Source: Desulfobacteraceae bacterium
Lineage (GTDB): Bacteria; Desulfobacterota; Desulfobacteria; Desulfobacterales; Desulfosalsimonadaceae
Direction of reading: 5' to 3'
Assembly (NCBI GenBank): GCA_027353395.1
Contig: DAIEHU010000181.1
Location: 1 to 5,862, forward strand
DNA length: 5,862 bases
The notes beneath the pieces are model-generated. The model was not told the origin of the DNA. It saw nothing but the letters and a program-made list of their open reading frames with translations, and searched no databases. Positions 1 to 5,350 of the stretch are shown one piece after another. How positions within the stretch are numbered: position 1 is the stretch's first letter; each line of letters opens with the position of its first letter. The position numbers were made by a program, and so were the translations under genes.

Positions 1-117
1 TCCAAGGATAACAGTGCTTTAAGCGGAGTCGATTCTTCTTTTAAGCGCTGTTTTTGTTTTAATCGCGGGTGGCACTGGCAAGAATTGCCAGTGTTCGAAG
101 AACAAGAGGAGTTTTAA
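1..117 (+). CDS. C-terminal end of an unidentified protein (partial)
   Basis: Frame 1 is open from the first base to a TAA at 115-117, giving 38 codons that end in LPVFEEQEEF. The other two plus-strand frames hit stops within the first 25 bases. The tail has a plausible protein composition: a Cys/Trp-rich patch (KRCFCFNRGWHW) followed by an acidic end. I do not recognise the family, and the start lies outside the window. A 9-bp inverted repeat (73-81 / 85-93, loop GAA) lies inside the coding part and is therefore unlikely to be a terminator. The shortness of the fragment limits certainty. Confidence 0.45.
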   Translation, partial: SKDNSALSGVDSSFKRCFCFNRGWHWQELPVFEEQEEF

Positions 118-130
118 TCATTTACCGGCT

Positions 131-410
131 TTTCTGATTTACTTTTCTTGGTGGGCAAGAAAAGTAACAAAAGAACCCAGCCCCGCGCTGCGGAAAGCTC
201 CCCGGACCTGACGGTTTCCGTGGCGTGGGCAAAAACTCGCTTTATGTAATGGAATGCCGGGATCGGTTTGGCCGATCCTGTTTATCGTCACCGGCAGATT
301 TGTCGACTTCTATCCGCTCAGACAGTTTGCCCACGTGATCCACGGAAACCGTCAGGCCCGCGGCCGCATCGCAATGGGCTCCCCAGCGGCGAAAGATTGT
401 TGTCTTTTGA
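131..410 (-). repeat. Left copy of a dispersed ~285-bp intergenic repeat
   Basis: This stretch matches the reverse complement of 553-846. The outer ~115 bp (131-252 versus 732-846) are clearly homologous, including the shared run ACCCAGCCCCGCG and a shared TTTCCGTGGCG block. A second block matches at 311-335 versus 641-672 (15 identical bases, CCGCTCAGACAGTTT). A third, weaker block begins with GCCCAT near 374-379 versus 607-612. The outer tip folds into a hairpin (141-150 / 156-165). The copy also has an internal inverted repeat, 207-233 with 326-356, around a nested pair (255-260 / 291-296 and 260-266 / 272-278). The minus strand carries a 59-codon open frame without an ATG (242-421) that may be a fragment of a former gene. 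Function is unknown. It resembles a non-autonomous mobile or structural repeat. Confidence 0.6.
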
Positions 411-445
411 CCCGAATCTTTTCAATGTCGGGTAAGAAACTCAAA

Positions 446-640
446 TTGAGCAAAAAATCATATAAAAATATGTACCTAAATCAGATGAAGGTTGAAATGC
501 CGTCAATCCGGTGAGGATACGTTCAACTGTCCGGGCAACCGGACAGTCCGGCATCGTCAAAACACTTTCAAAACCGGTGCTCCGATTTCTACGTCGAAGG
601 GTTTTTGCCCATCGCGCTGCGTCCCTGATGGGCTGTTTTT
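446..640 (+). ncRNA. Candidate small RNA between the two inverted repeat copies
   Basis: A weak promoter can be drawn with TTGAGC at 446-451 and TATGTA at 469-474, a 17-nt spacer. Downstream lies a 9-bp hairpin (526-534 / 539-547) closed by a GCAA tetraloop of the GNRA class. The interval ends in a stem of 7 bp (607-613 / 627-633) followed by TGTTTTT. No convincing protein is encoded here: the frames at 254-514 and 492-674 have unremarkable, low-quality translations. Together these elements would give a transcript of about 160 nt. The promoter is the weakest element, and homology to a known RNA family cannot be judged by eye. Confidence 0.25.
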
Positions 641-846
641 CGTGGAAGAAGGGGGAAACTGTCTGAGCGGCTAAATAACAAAATCCCTGACACTTGAACG
701 CCTTGAATTAATGCCTGAATCAGGAAGCGCCGATCACAAAGCGAGTTTTTCCCCCGCCACGGAAAACAGACTGTCAGGGAAAGAAGCGGCGCGGGGCTGG
801 GTTCTTTTGCTACTTTTCTTGCCCACCAAGAAAAGGAGATCAGAAA
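553..846 (+). repeat. Right copy of the ~285-bp repeat, inverted relative to the left copy
   Basis: The copy is in inverted orientation to 131-410, and the spacing of homologous blocks is preserved: 58 nt between blocks on the left and 59 nt on the right. The outer tip again forms a hairpin (812-821 / 827-836), here with one mismatch at the base. Identity is high at the outer end and falls toward the centre, so the two copies diverged long ago or recombined with other family members. Open frames running through it (711-944 plus, 734-922 minus) are repeat translations rather than genes. Confidence 0.6.
607..640 (+). terminator. Possible rho-independent terminator
   Basis: GCCCATC (607-613) pairs with GATGGGC (627-633) across a 13-nt loop and is followed by TGTTTTT (634-640). 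The shape is that of an intrinsic terminator on the plus strand. The loop is somewhat long and the first U is followed by a G, so strength is uncertain. The left stem arm falls in a block shared with the left repeat copy, so the hairpin may be a by-product of the repeat. Confidence 0.4.
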
Positions 847-978
847 TGGCCGATGGTACGGAACAAGGGAAAATGGGGGCGTCCTTAAGTATTTTAATAA
901 CTTTTAAATTCAGATACCCCAAATATAAGCAGCCTGGCCTTTAATCCTCAACGCTTATCATCGACAACTCCTTGTCCT

Positions 979-1026
979 TATTTACTTTTCTTTGGCGGGT
1001 AAAGAAAAGTAACAAAAGAAACCCGC
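979..1026 (-). repeat. Partial third copy of the repeat tip (hairpin unit)
   Basis: TTTACTTTTC at 981-990 through AACAAAAGAAACCCGC (1011-1026) matches the outer tip of the left copy at 138-180, then homology stops. It forms a 10-bp stem, 984-993 / 1001-1010, with loop GGCGGGT. The innermost pair is T-A here but G-C in the other two copies, a compensatory change. Only the tip is present. Confidence 0.6.
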
Positions 1027-1068
1027 TTATAATATTTCAGTGTGTCCCCGCGACACGGCAGGCGCGCC

Positions 1069-1249
1069 AACCCCCCTTATAAGTTTGATTGACAAATTCA
1101 TCGGATATCTATAATAAATTCCTTATTTTAAAACACGGCCAAACAGACGTTCCTGCCGAAACCCGGGCGGATCGCCCGGATCACTGCCGCCGGAAAAATA
1201 TCCCGGCCCGACCGGCTGTCAGGCCTGTATCTCCCGGCTGGAATACGGG
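1069..1249 (+). pseudogene. Decayed SDR gene remnant with two internal deletions
   Basis: Three consecutive blocks match the intact SDR locus in order. Block 1, 1071-1146, matches the 5' flank 2591-2666 (67 of 76 bases, no gaps). Block 2, 1151-1215, matches 2825-2889 (59 of 65), covering SDR codons 44-64; the last 35 bases are identical. Block 3, 1220-1249, matches 3589-3618 (27 of 30), covering codons 298-307. The start codon and about 155 bp are missing between blocks 1 and 2, and about 700 bp between blocks 2 and 3. Block 3 still translates to QACISRLEYG, identical to the intact protein, because all three differences are silent. Block 2 has three amino-acid changes (E46K, E48G, L52R). This is the relic of a paralog that was once under selection. 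It now forms the leader of the Nramp gene. Confidence 0.85.
1089..1115 (+). promoter_or_regulatory. Sigma-70-like promoter upstream of the Nramp gene
   Basis: TTGACA (1089-1094) and TATAAT (1110-1115) both match the consensus exactly, but the spacer is 15 nt, shorter than the usual 16-18. The element belongs to the block shared with the SDR upstream region, where the -10 is TGTAAT. Transcription would start near 1122 and leave a leader of about 180 nt made of SDR remnant before the Nramp start. I see no metal-regulator operator or manganese riboswitch in that leader. Confidence 0.55.
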
Positions 1250-1302
1250 TCCGGCGTCATTCAAATAATTGCGGATAAGTAATTTCTTTATTTCGGGCTC
1301 GC

Positions 1303-2571
1303 ATGGAAAAGCCATTGAATTTCTTGAAAGATATAGACCGCCGGGATTACACGCCGCGATATGGCGGTTTGGACATCTTGAGATTTATCGGTCCGGGCTT
1401 ATTGGTCACGGTGGGGTTTATTGACCCTGGAAATTGGGCCTCGAATTTGGCGGCAGGCGCCGATTACGGATATGCGCTGTTGTGGATGGTGACCCTGTCG
1501 ACCATCATGCTCATCGTATTGCAGCACAATGTGGCGCATCTGGGCATTGCCACGGGCCTGTGCCTTTCCGAAGCAGCCGCTCTGCACCTCAAACCCCGCT
1601 ACGCAAACCTGATCCTTTCATCCGCCATGCTCGCCTCCATTTCAACTTCATTGGCCGAGATCCTGGGGGGGGCGATCGCCCTCCATATGTTGTTCGGCAT
1701 ACCCATCATCGCCGGGGCGATTTTGGTGGCCTTGTTTGTGATGATCATGCTCTATACCAATTCCTATAAAATGATTGAAAAATGGATAATCGCATTTGTT
1801 TCAGCCATTGGATTGTCTTTCCTCTATGAGCTTTCCTTGGTCACGATAGATTGGAACCGCGCCATTGGCGGATGGGTGATCCCATCATTCCCGGAAGGCT
1901 CCATGATGGTGATTATGAGCGTCCTGGGCGCTGTGGTGATGCCCCACAACCTGTTTCTGCATTCCGAGATTATTCAAAGCCGGCAGTGGAACCTGAAAGA
2001 TGCGTCCGTAATAAAAAAACAATTAAAATACGAGTTTTTTGACACCCTGTTTTCCATGCTGGTTGGCTGGGCGATTAACAGCGCGATGATTCTTCTGGCG
2101 GCGGCGACTTTTTTTACAACGAAAATTTCTGTTTCCGAGCTTCAGCAGGCCAATGTGTTATTATCTCCTTTGCTCGGTCATCATGCGGCCATCGTCTTTG
2201 CGACAGCCCTGTTGTTTGCGGGCATTGCGTCCACCATTACGTCGGGAATGGCGGCAGGAAGTATTTTTGCAGGCATGTTCCAGGAACCTTACGACATAAA
2301 GGATAACCATTCCCGGTTAGGGGTCGCCATATCCCTGGTGACTGCTGTGGGAATCGTATTTTTAGTCTCTAATCCGTTTCAAGGTCTGCTCATTTCACAG
2401 ATGATGTTGAGCATTCAACTGCCGTTTACAATCTTTTTACAAGTGTACTTAACTTCCTCCGAGCAAGTCATGGGCCGTTACAAAAATTCTTCATTATCGA
2501 ACGTGATTCTTTATGGTATCGGGGGAATCGTCACGATACTCAATATCGCCCTCTTTATCAGCATGTTCTGA
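1303..2571 (+). CDS. mntH: Nramp-family divalent metal (Mn2+/Fe2+) transporter
   Basis: This 422-aa inner-membrane protein has the length of bacterial MntH and about eleven hydrophobic segments. The signature DPGN lies in the first helix (residues 41-44), and the sixth helix carries the MPHN motif (residues 213-216) preceded by Ala210. In characterised Nramp structures the Asp and Asn of DPGN plus the Ala and Met of helix six coordinate the metal. The retained Met213 argues for manganese/iron rather than the Met-less magnesium or aluminium branches. Substrate and proton coupling are inferred from the family. ATG 1303 is the only good start, because an in-frame TAA lies at 1276-1278; no clear Shine-Dalgarno sequence precedes it, so translation may be weak. 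The gene sits between two ~76-bp direct repeats (1071-1146, 2591-2666). The symbol is assigned by family only. Confidence 0.93.
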   Translation: MEKPLNFLKDIDRRDYTPRYGGLDILRFIGPGLLVTVGFIDPGNWASNLAAGADYGYALLWMVTLSTIMLIVLQHNVAHLGIATGLCLSEAAALHLKPRYANLILSSAMLASISTSLAEILGGAIALHMLFGIPIIAGAILVALFVMIMLYTNSYKMIEKWIIAFVSAIGLSFLYELSLVTIDWNRAIGGWVIPSFPEGSMMVIMSVLGAVVMPHNLFLHSEIIQSRQWNLKDASVIKKQLKYEFFDTLFSMLVGWAINSAMILLAAATFFTTKISVSELQQANVLLSPLLGHHAAIVFATALLFAGIASTITSGMAAGSIFAGMFQEPYDIKDNHSRLGVAISLVTAVGIVFLVSNPFQGLLISQMMLSIQLPFTIFLQVYLTSSEQVMGRYKNSSLSNVILYGIGGIVTILNIALFISMF

Positions 2572-2608
2572 GACATATCTGCCGGGTCAATCCCCTTTAT
2601 AAGTTTGA

Positions 2609-2635
2609 TTGACAAATTCACCGGATATCTGTAAT
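2609..2635 (+). promoter_or_regulatory. Promoter of the SDR gene, paralogous to the Nramp promoter
   Basis: TTGACA (2609-2614) and TGTAAT (2630-2635) are separated by 15 nt. They occupy the same positions in the duplicated block as the exact TTGACA/TATAAT pair upstream of the Nramp gene. An alternative -10, TAATAA at 2632-2637, would give a 17-nt spacer. Conservation of the block in both copies supports a functional role. Confidence 0.5.
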
Positions 2636-2697
2636 AAATCCGTTCTTTTAAAACATGGTCAAACAGGCTTTTCGGCCGCAACAAGGATATAAAAACG

Positions 2698-4308
2698 GTG
2701 AATCGCATCAACCCATACCCAAAACCGGATCCGAAAATGGACGACAAGCAGGAAACCCTGGCGGCCATACGGGGATGTCTTCCCATTCTGGAAAAGATTG
2801 CGGACCAATCCGAACTTCTGGCGCTTCTGCCGGAACCCGAGCGGATCGCTCTCATCACTGCCGCCGGAAAAATATCCCGGCCCGACCGGAAAGAAATTAA
2901 AAAGCGCAATAAGGATAAAAAGAAGCAAAGTCGGAGGGCTGTTGTGGAAAAAGAGCGGGGGCTACGGGCGGCCACCGGCATCCGCAGGGCCAGGGAAGCT
3001 GCGGTTTTTATCGTTCCCCGGCAGATTTCCTGGGCCGCGCCTGAAGCTGAAAAGTCGGCTGAAGGTGAACATACCGCAAACAGGCTGGAATCGCCGCGCA
3101 ACTGTTATGTGTGCAAGGCCGAATTTACGCAGCTCCATCGGTTTTACGACGCCATGTGCCCGGAATGCGCGGAATTCAATTATCAGAAACGCTTCCAGAC
3201 CGCATCACTGGCGGGGCAGGTGGCTTTGATAACCGGCTCCCGCTTGAAAATCGGCTATCAGGCCACCCTGATGATGCTCCGGGCCGGGGCAACGGTGGTT
3301 GCCACCACCCGGTTCCCCAAGGATTCGGCCCTGCGATTTTCAAAGGAGCCGGATTTTTCCAGCTGGGGCCACCGGCTCCAGATTTTCGGGCTGGATCTGC
3401 GCCACATCCCCAGCGTGGAGCTGTTTACCGATTATTTTAAGGATACCTACGGTCGTCTGGACATCCTCATCAACAATGCCGCCCAGACGGTCCGGCGGCC
3501 GCCCGGATTTTATGCCCATCTCATGGAGAATGAAACCAGGGCGGCGGCGGACTTGCCCATGAATGCCCAAGCCCTTCTGGGGCAATACCAGGCTTGCATC
3601 TCTCGGCTGGAATACGGGCTGGCAGACGATGCGAGTATCGAGAATGTGGGCAGGGAAAAGGCCTTGCCCGTCACCTGGAACGGCACGGCCCCCGGCGTGG
3701 GCTTACGCATGTCCGCCCAACTGTCCCAGATCCCCTATTCCTATGACCACTGCCTGGATGTGCCCGGCGACTTTCCGGCGGAAAAACTCGATGCCGACCT
3801 CCAGCAGGTGGACCTTCGGAAGACCAATTCCTGGCGGCTGCGGCTGGGAGAGATCCAGACCTCGGAAATGCTGGAGATCCAGCTCGTCAATGCCGTGGCC
3901 CCCTTTGTCCTGTGTAACCGGCTGGCGAATCTGATGAAACGGGATTACACCGGGCAGAAACATATTGTGAATGTGTCCGCCATGGAAGGCAAATTCCTGC
4001 GGTTTAAGAAGGGCAGCCGCCATCCCCATACCAATATGGCCAAGGCATCCCTGAACATGCTCACCCATACCGCGGCCGAGGATCTCGCCAAATACGGGAT
4101 TTTCATGAATTCCGTTGACACCGGCTGGGTCACGGATGAGGATCCGGCCATTCTGGCCCGGCATAAACAGGAATGCCATGATTTCCAGCCGCCCCTGGAT
4201 ATTGTGGACGGGGCGGCAAGGGTCTGTGATCCGTTTTTTCACGGCATTCTGACGGGCAAACACTGGTGCGGCAAATTTTTAAAGGATTATTTCCCCATCG
4301 ACTGGTAG
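2698..4308 (+). CDS. SDR-fold oxidoreductase-like protein with N-terminal four-cysteine module
   Basis: This is a 536-aa protein, about twice the size of a classical short-chain dehydrogenase. Residues 1-130 are poorly conserved-looking, with a very basic stretch at 61-105. A zinc-ribbon-like module follows: CYVC (136-139) and CPEC (154-157). The Rossmann domain starts near 173 with TGSRLKIGY (179-187), where the middle glycine of TGxxxGxG is Lys184. NNAAQT (259-264) corresponds to the NNAG motif and Ser427 (NVSAMEG) to the catalytic serine. The YxxxK position reads TNMAK, with Thr445 replacing tyrosine and Lys449 kept. An insertion of roughly 100 residues separates NNAAQT from the C-terminal half. 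The GTG at 2698 is chosen because AAGGA lies 10 nt upstream; ATG 2737 (residue 14) is the alternative. No obvious partner gene adjoins it. Substrate is unknown, and the altered motifs make classical dehydrogenase activity doubtful. Confidence 0.85.
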   Translation: MNRINPYPKPDPKMDDKQETLAAIRGCLPILEKIADQSELLALLPEPERIALITAAGKISRPDRKEIKKRNKDKKKQSRRAVVEKERGLRAATGIRRAREAAVFIVPRQISWAAPEAEKSAEGEHTANRLESPRNCYVCKAEFTQLHRFYDAMCPECAEFNYQKRFQTASLAGQVALITGSRLKIGYQATLMMLRAGATVVATTRFPKDSALRFSKEPDFSSWGHRLQIFGLDLRHIPSVELFTDYFKDTYGRLDILINNAAQTVRRPPGFYAHLMENETRAAADLPMNAQALLGQYQACISRLEYGLADDASIENVGREKALPVTWNGTAPGVGLRMSAQLSQIPYSYDHCLDVPGDFPAEKLDADLQQVDLRKTNSWRLRLGEIQTSEMLEIQLVNAVAPFVLCNRLANLMKRDYTGQKHIVNVSAMEGKFLRFKKGSRHPHTNMAKASLNMLTHTAAEDLAKYGIFMNSVDTGWVTDEDPAILARHKQECHDFQPPLDIVDGAARVCDPFFHGILTGKHWCGKFLKDYFPIDW

Positions 4309-4381
4309 CATCCGGCTTTCCGGGAACCGATAGGGGCGTTCTTTACATTTAGTAGGACGGGTTTCTTACCCGGCGATTGGC

Positions 4382-4573
4382 TCATTCCGCATGTCTGACG
4401 GCCCGGTTGCGCTCGATTTTCGACAAATGGTCATCTTTGATCACCAGCAGATCAATATCGCTGTCTCTGGACGGGGTGCCGGAAGCGTATGAGCCAAACA
4501 GGATAATTTCTTGCGGGGAATATCCCGCGACAATGGTTTTTACGATTTGATTGATTTGTTCCTGAGATATCAT
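4382..4573 (-). pseudogene. Truncated MNT-type nucleotidyltransferase
   Basis: The 63-aa product has the minimal nucleotidyltransferase core: FGSYASG with GS at residues 27-28, then DSDIDLLV with the metal-binding aspartates at 39 and 41. Family members that act as MNT antitoxins or adenylyltransferases paired with HEPN toxins are about 100 residues. This one stops at VRHAE, just after the second strand region, and the downstream sequence does not continue the domain in any frame I checked. No HEPN partner is visible on either side. The start ATG (4571-4573) lacks a strong ribosome site. On the minus strand it lies just after the attC-like site at 4614-4675, so it may be the next cassette, cut off at its 3' end. 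It could still be expressed as a short protein, but is probably a remnant. Confidence 0.7.
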
Positions 4574-4613
4574 TTTTAATTACCATTCTTCACGGTTGAG
4601 GCTATTCGAACTC

Positions 4614-4675
4614 GTCTAACGGCTTAAGGGGCTGCTGTGGAGCAAAGCGGAACTATCAGCACCCGATTGTTATCT
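4614..4675 (-). other. attC-like integron recombination site, downstream of the 193-aa gene
   Basis: Read on the minus strand the site begins with AGATAAC (4675-4669, R''-like) and ends with GTTAGAC (4620-4614), an exact fit to the GTTRRRY core. Between them GGGTGCTG (4664-4657) pairs with CAGCAGCCC (4637-4629) apart from one extra base, like the extrahelical base of attC sites. Short unpaired spacers separate stem and cores. The 62-bp length fits known attC sites. The extra base lies on the arm opposite to the usual one if the site is read on the minus strand, so the polarity is not fully settled. The adjacent gene packing and the AACAA / AAGCCGTTAG flanks favour minus. Confidence 0.5.
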
Positions 4676-5288
4676 ATTAGTAAATCTCACCACGTATCAG
4701 TCCATTCAAGTTTGCCATTTTTGCATCTGGCAAATTCCGATCTGAGTCTCGAACTGTCACCGAATAATGATTCATACAATTTCCGATCATGAGCTGATTC
4801 AGAGGGATGAATAATTTTTGAATTCATTTTGGCAACTGATTTTGAAGTAATTCTATAAGATGCCAACTCACCATCAGATGAACTTAAATGCCAAAAGACA
4901 GTCAATCTGCCTTCTCCTTGCTTAATTTTCTGAAGATTTGCGGCCAGAGGATGAAGGCCAAATTCTTCTTTCAAATAAGCATTATCGGCTTGCCTAATGA
5001 AAATGACAACTTCACAGTATCCATTTCCACATCCTGAGCCATCGTCCTGTGTAAGTATCAGATCTTCTTTTCCGTCGAAGTTGAGGTCTGCACGAATCCT
5101 GAACTTGCCATATCCAGAACTGTTTTGTTGGAGCTTCCCATCAGGCTTTCCGGCACACGAGAACTTCTCTTCCCTGTAAGGATCTACAACCTTTTCCATA
5201 TCCTTTGCCCAACTGACAGATTCACAAAAAATCGAGAAACATATGAGCACGGAGAATATTCGCTTCATTATAGTCTCCTCAAAGATAA
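4620..5288 (-). mobile_element. Putative integron gene cassette (669 bp)
   Basis: The predicted cut points are between G and TT in GTTATCT (5289/5288) and in GTTAGAC (4620/4619). The cassette so defined starts with TTATCT and carries AGATAAC as the R'' of its own site. These are exact complements, as required when an integron cassette circularises and re-forms its attC. The single gene starts 20 bases after the left boundary with a strong ribosome site and stops 11 bases before the attC-like site, the compact layout typical of cassettes. No integrase gene is in view, so this may be part of an array lacking an integrase or distant from one. Confidence 0.5.
4687..5268 (-). CDS. Exported hypothetical protein, cassette-borne
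   Basis: The 193-aa product has a clear signal peptide: Lys-Arg at positions 2-3, a hydrophobic core to about residue 18, and a likely cut after SWA at 21. No lipobox is present. The mature part is hydrophilic with four cysteines (38, 80, 85, 182) that could form disulfides in the periplasm. DLNFDGKEDL (61-70) resembles the D-x-N-x-D-G-x-x-D calcium-binding loop seen in FG-GAP and dockerin-type repeats, here as a single copy. I do not recognise the family. GAGGAG lies six bases before the ATG, which fixes the start. The base composition is more AT-rich than the SDR gene, in keeping with a separate origin. Its function is unknown; a secreted or periplasmic binding role is only a guess. Confidence 0.8.
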   Translation of the reverse strand: MKRIFSVLICFSIFCESVSWAKDMEKVVDPYREEKFSCAGKPDGKLQQNSSGYGKFRIRADLNFDGKEDLILTQDDGSGCGNGYCEVVIFIRQADNAYLKEEFGLHPLAANLQKIKQGEGRLTVFWHLSSSDGELASYRITSKSVAKMNSKIIHPSESAHDRKLYESLFGDSSRLRSEFARCKNGKLEWTDTW

Positions 5289-5348
5289 CGGGACGCCTGC
5301 ACTTTACCGGCGCGCTTCGCGCCGGTAAAGTGCAGGCTTTGGTTCGCA
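5283..5348 (-). other. attC-like site with a perfect 20-bp stem
   Basis: On the minus strand the order is TGCGAAC (5348-5342), a 4-nt spacer, a perfect 20-bp stem (5337-5318 / 5314-5295) with a 3-nt loop, a 5-nt spacer, and GTTATCT (5289-5283). Outer cores ending in AAC and beginning with GTT, flanking unpaired spacers and a long stem with a GCTTCGC tip, follow the attC plan. Unlike most attC sites the stem has no visible extrahelical base, and TGCGAAC fits RYYYAAC only in its AAC. It lies 2 nt after the stop of the upstream frame at 5351. An ordinary transcription terminator is the alternative, but no U-tract follows on the minus strand and only CTTT on the plus strand. Confidence 0.45.
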
Positions 5349-5350
5349 GG

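Noticed and set aside
73..93. 9-bp inverted repeat as a terminator of the first gene
   Set aside because: It lies inside the open frame, 22 bases before its stop codon, and has no U-tract.
1028..1033. TATAAT as a second promoter upstream of the SDR relic
   Set aside because: No reasonable -35 lies 15-19 bases upstream; the region is the stem of the hairpin repeat.
1116..1302. Manganese riboswitch or MntR/Fur operator in the Nramp leader
   Set aside because: I found no sequence resembling the yybP-ykoY core or a palindromic metal-regulator box. The leader is accounted for largely by the SDR remnant.
2511..3101. 196-aa minus-strand open frame
   Set aside because: It overlaps the end of the Nramp gene, the SDR promoter and the SDR N-terminus in antisense. 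Its composition is low-complexity Ser/Arg/Phe-rich and it has no recognisable motif.
3703..4263. 186-aa minus-strand open frame
   Set aside because: It lies wholly antisense to the SDR Rossmann domain, whose motifs clearly mark the plus strand as coding.
429..4372. 12-base inverted match CGGGTAAGAAAC (429-440) with GTTTCTTACCCG (4361-4372)
   Set aside because: A 12-base match on either strand is expected about once or twice by chance in a window this size, and the flanks do not align. The small 4358-4372 hairpin is too short and lacks a U-tract to be called a terminator.
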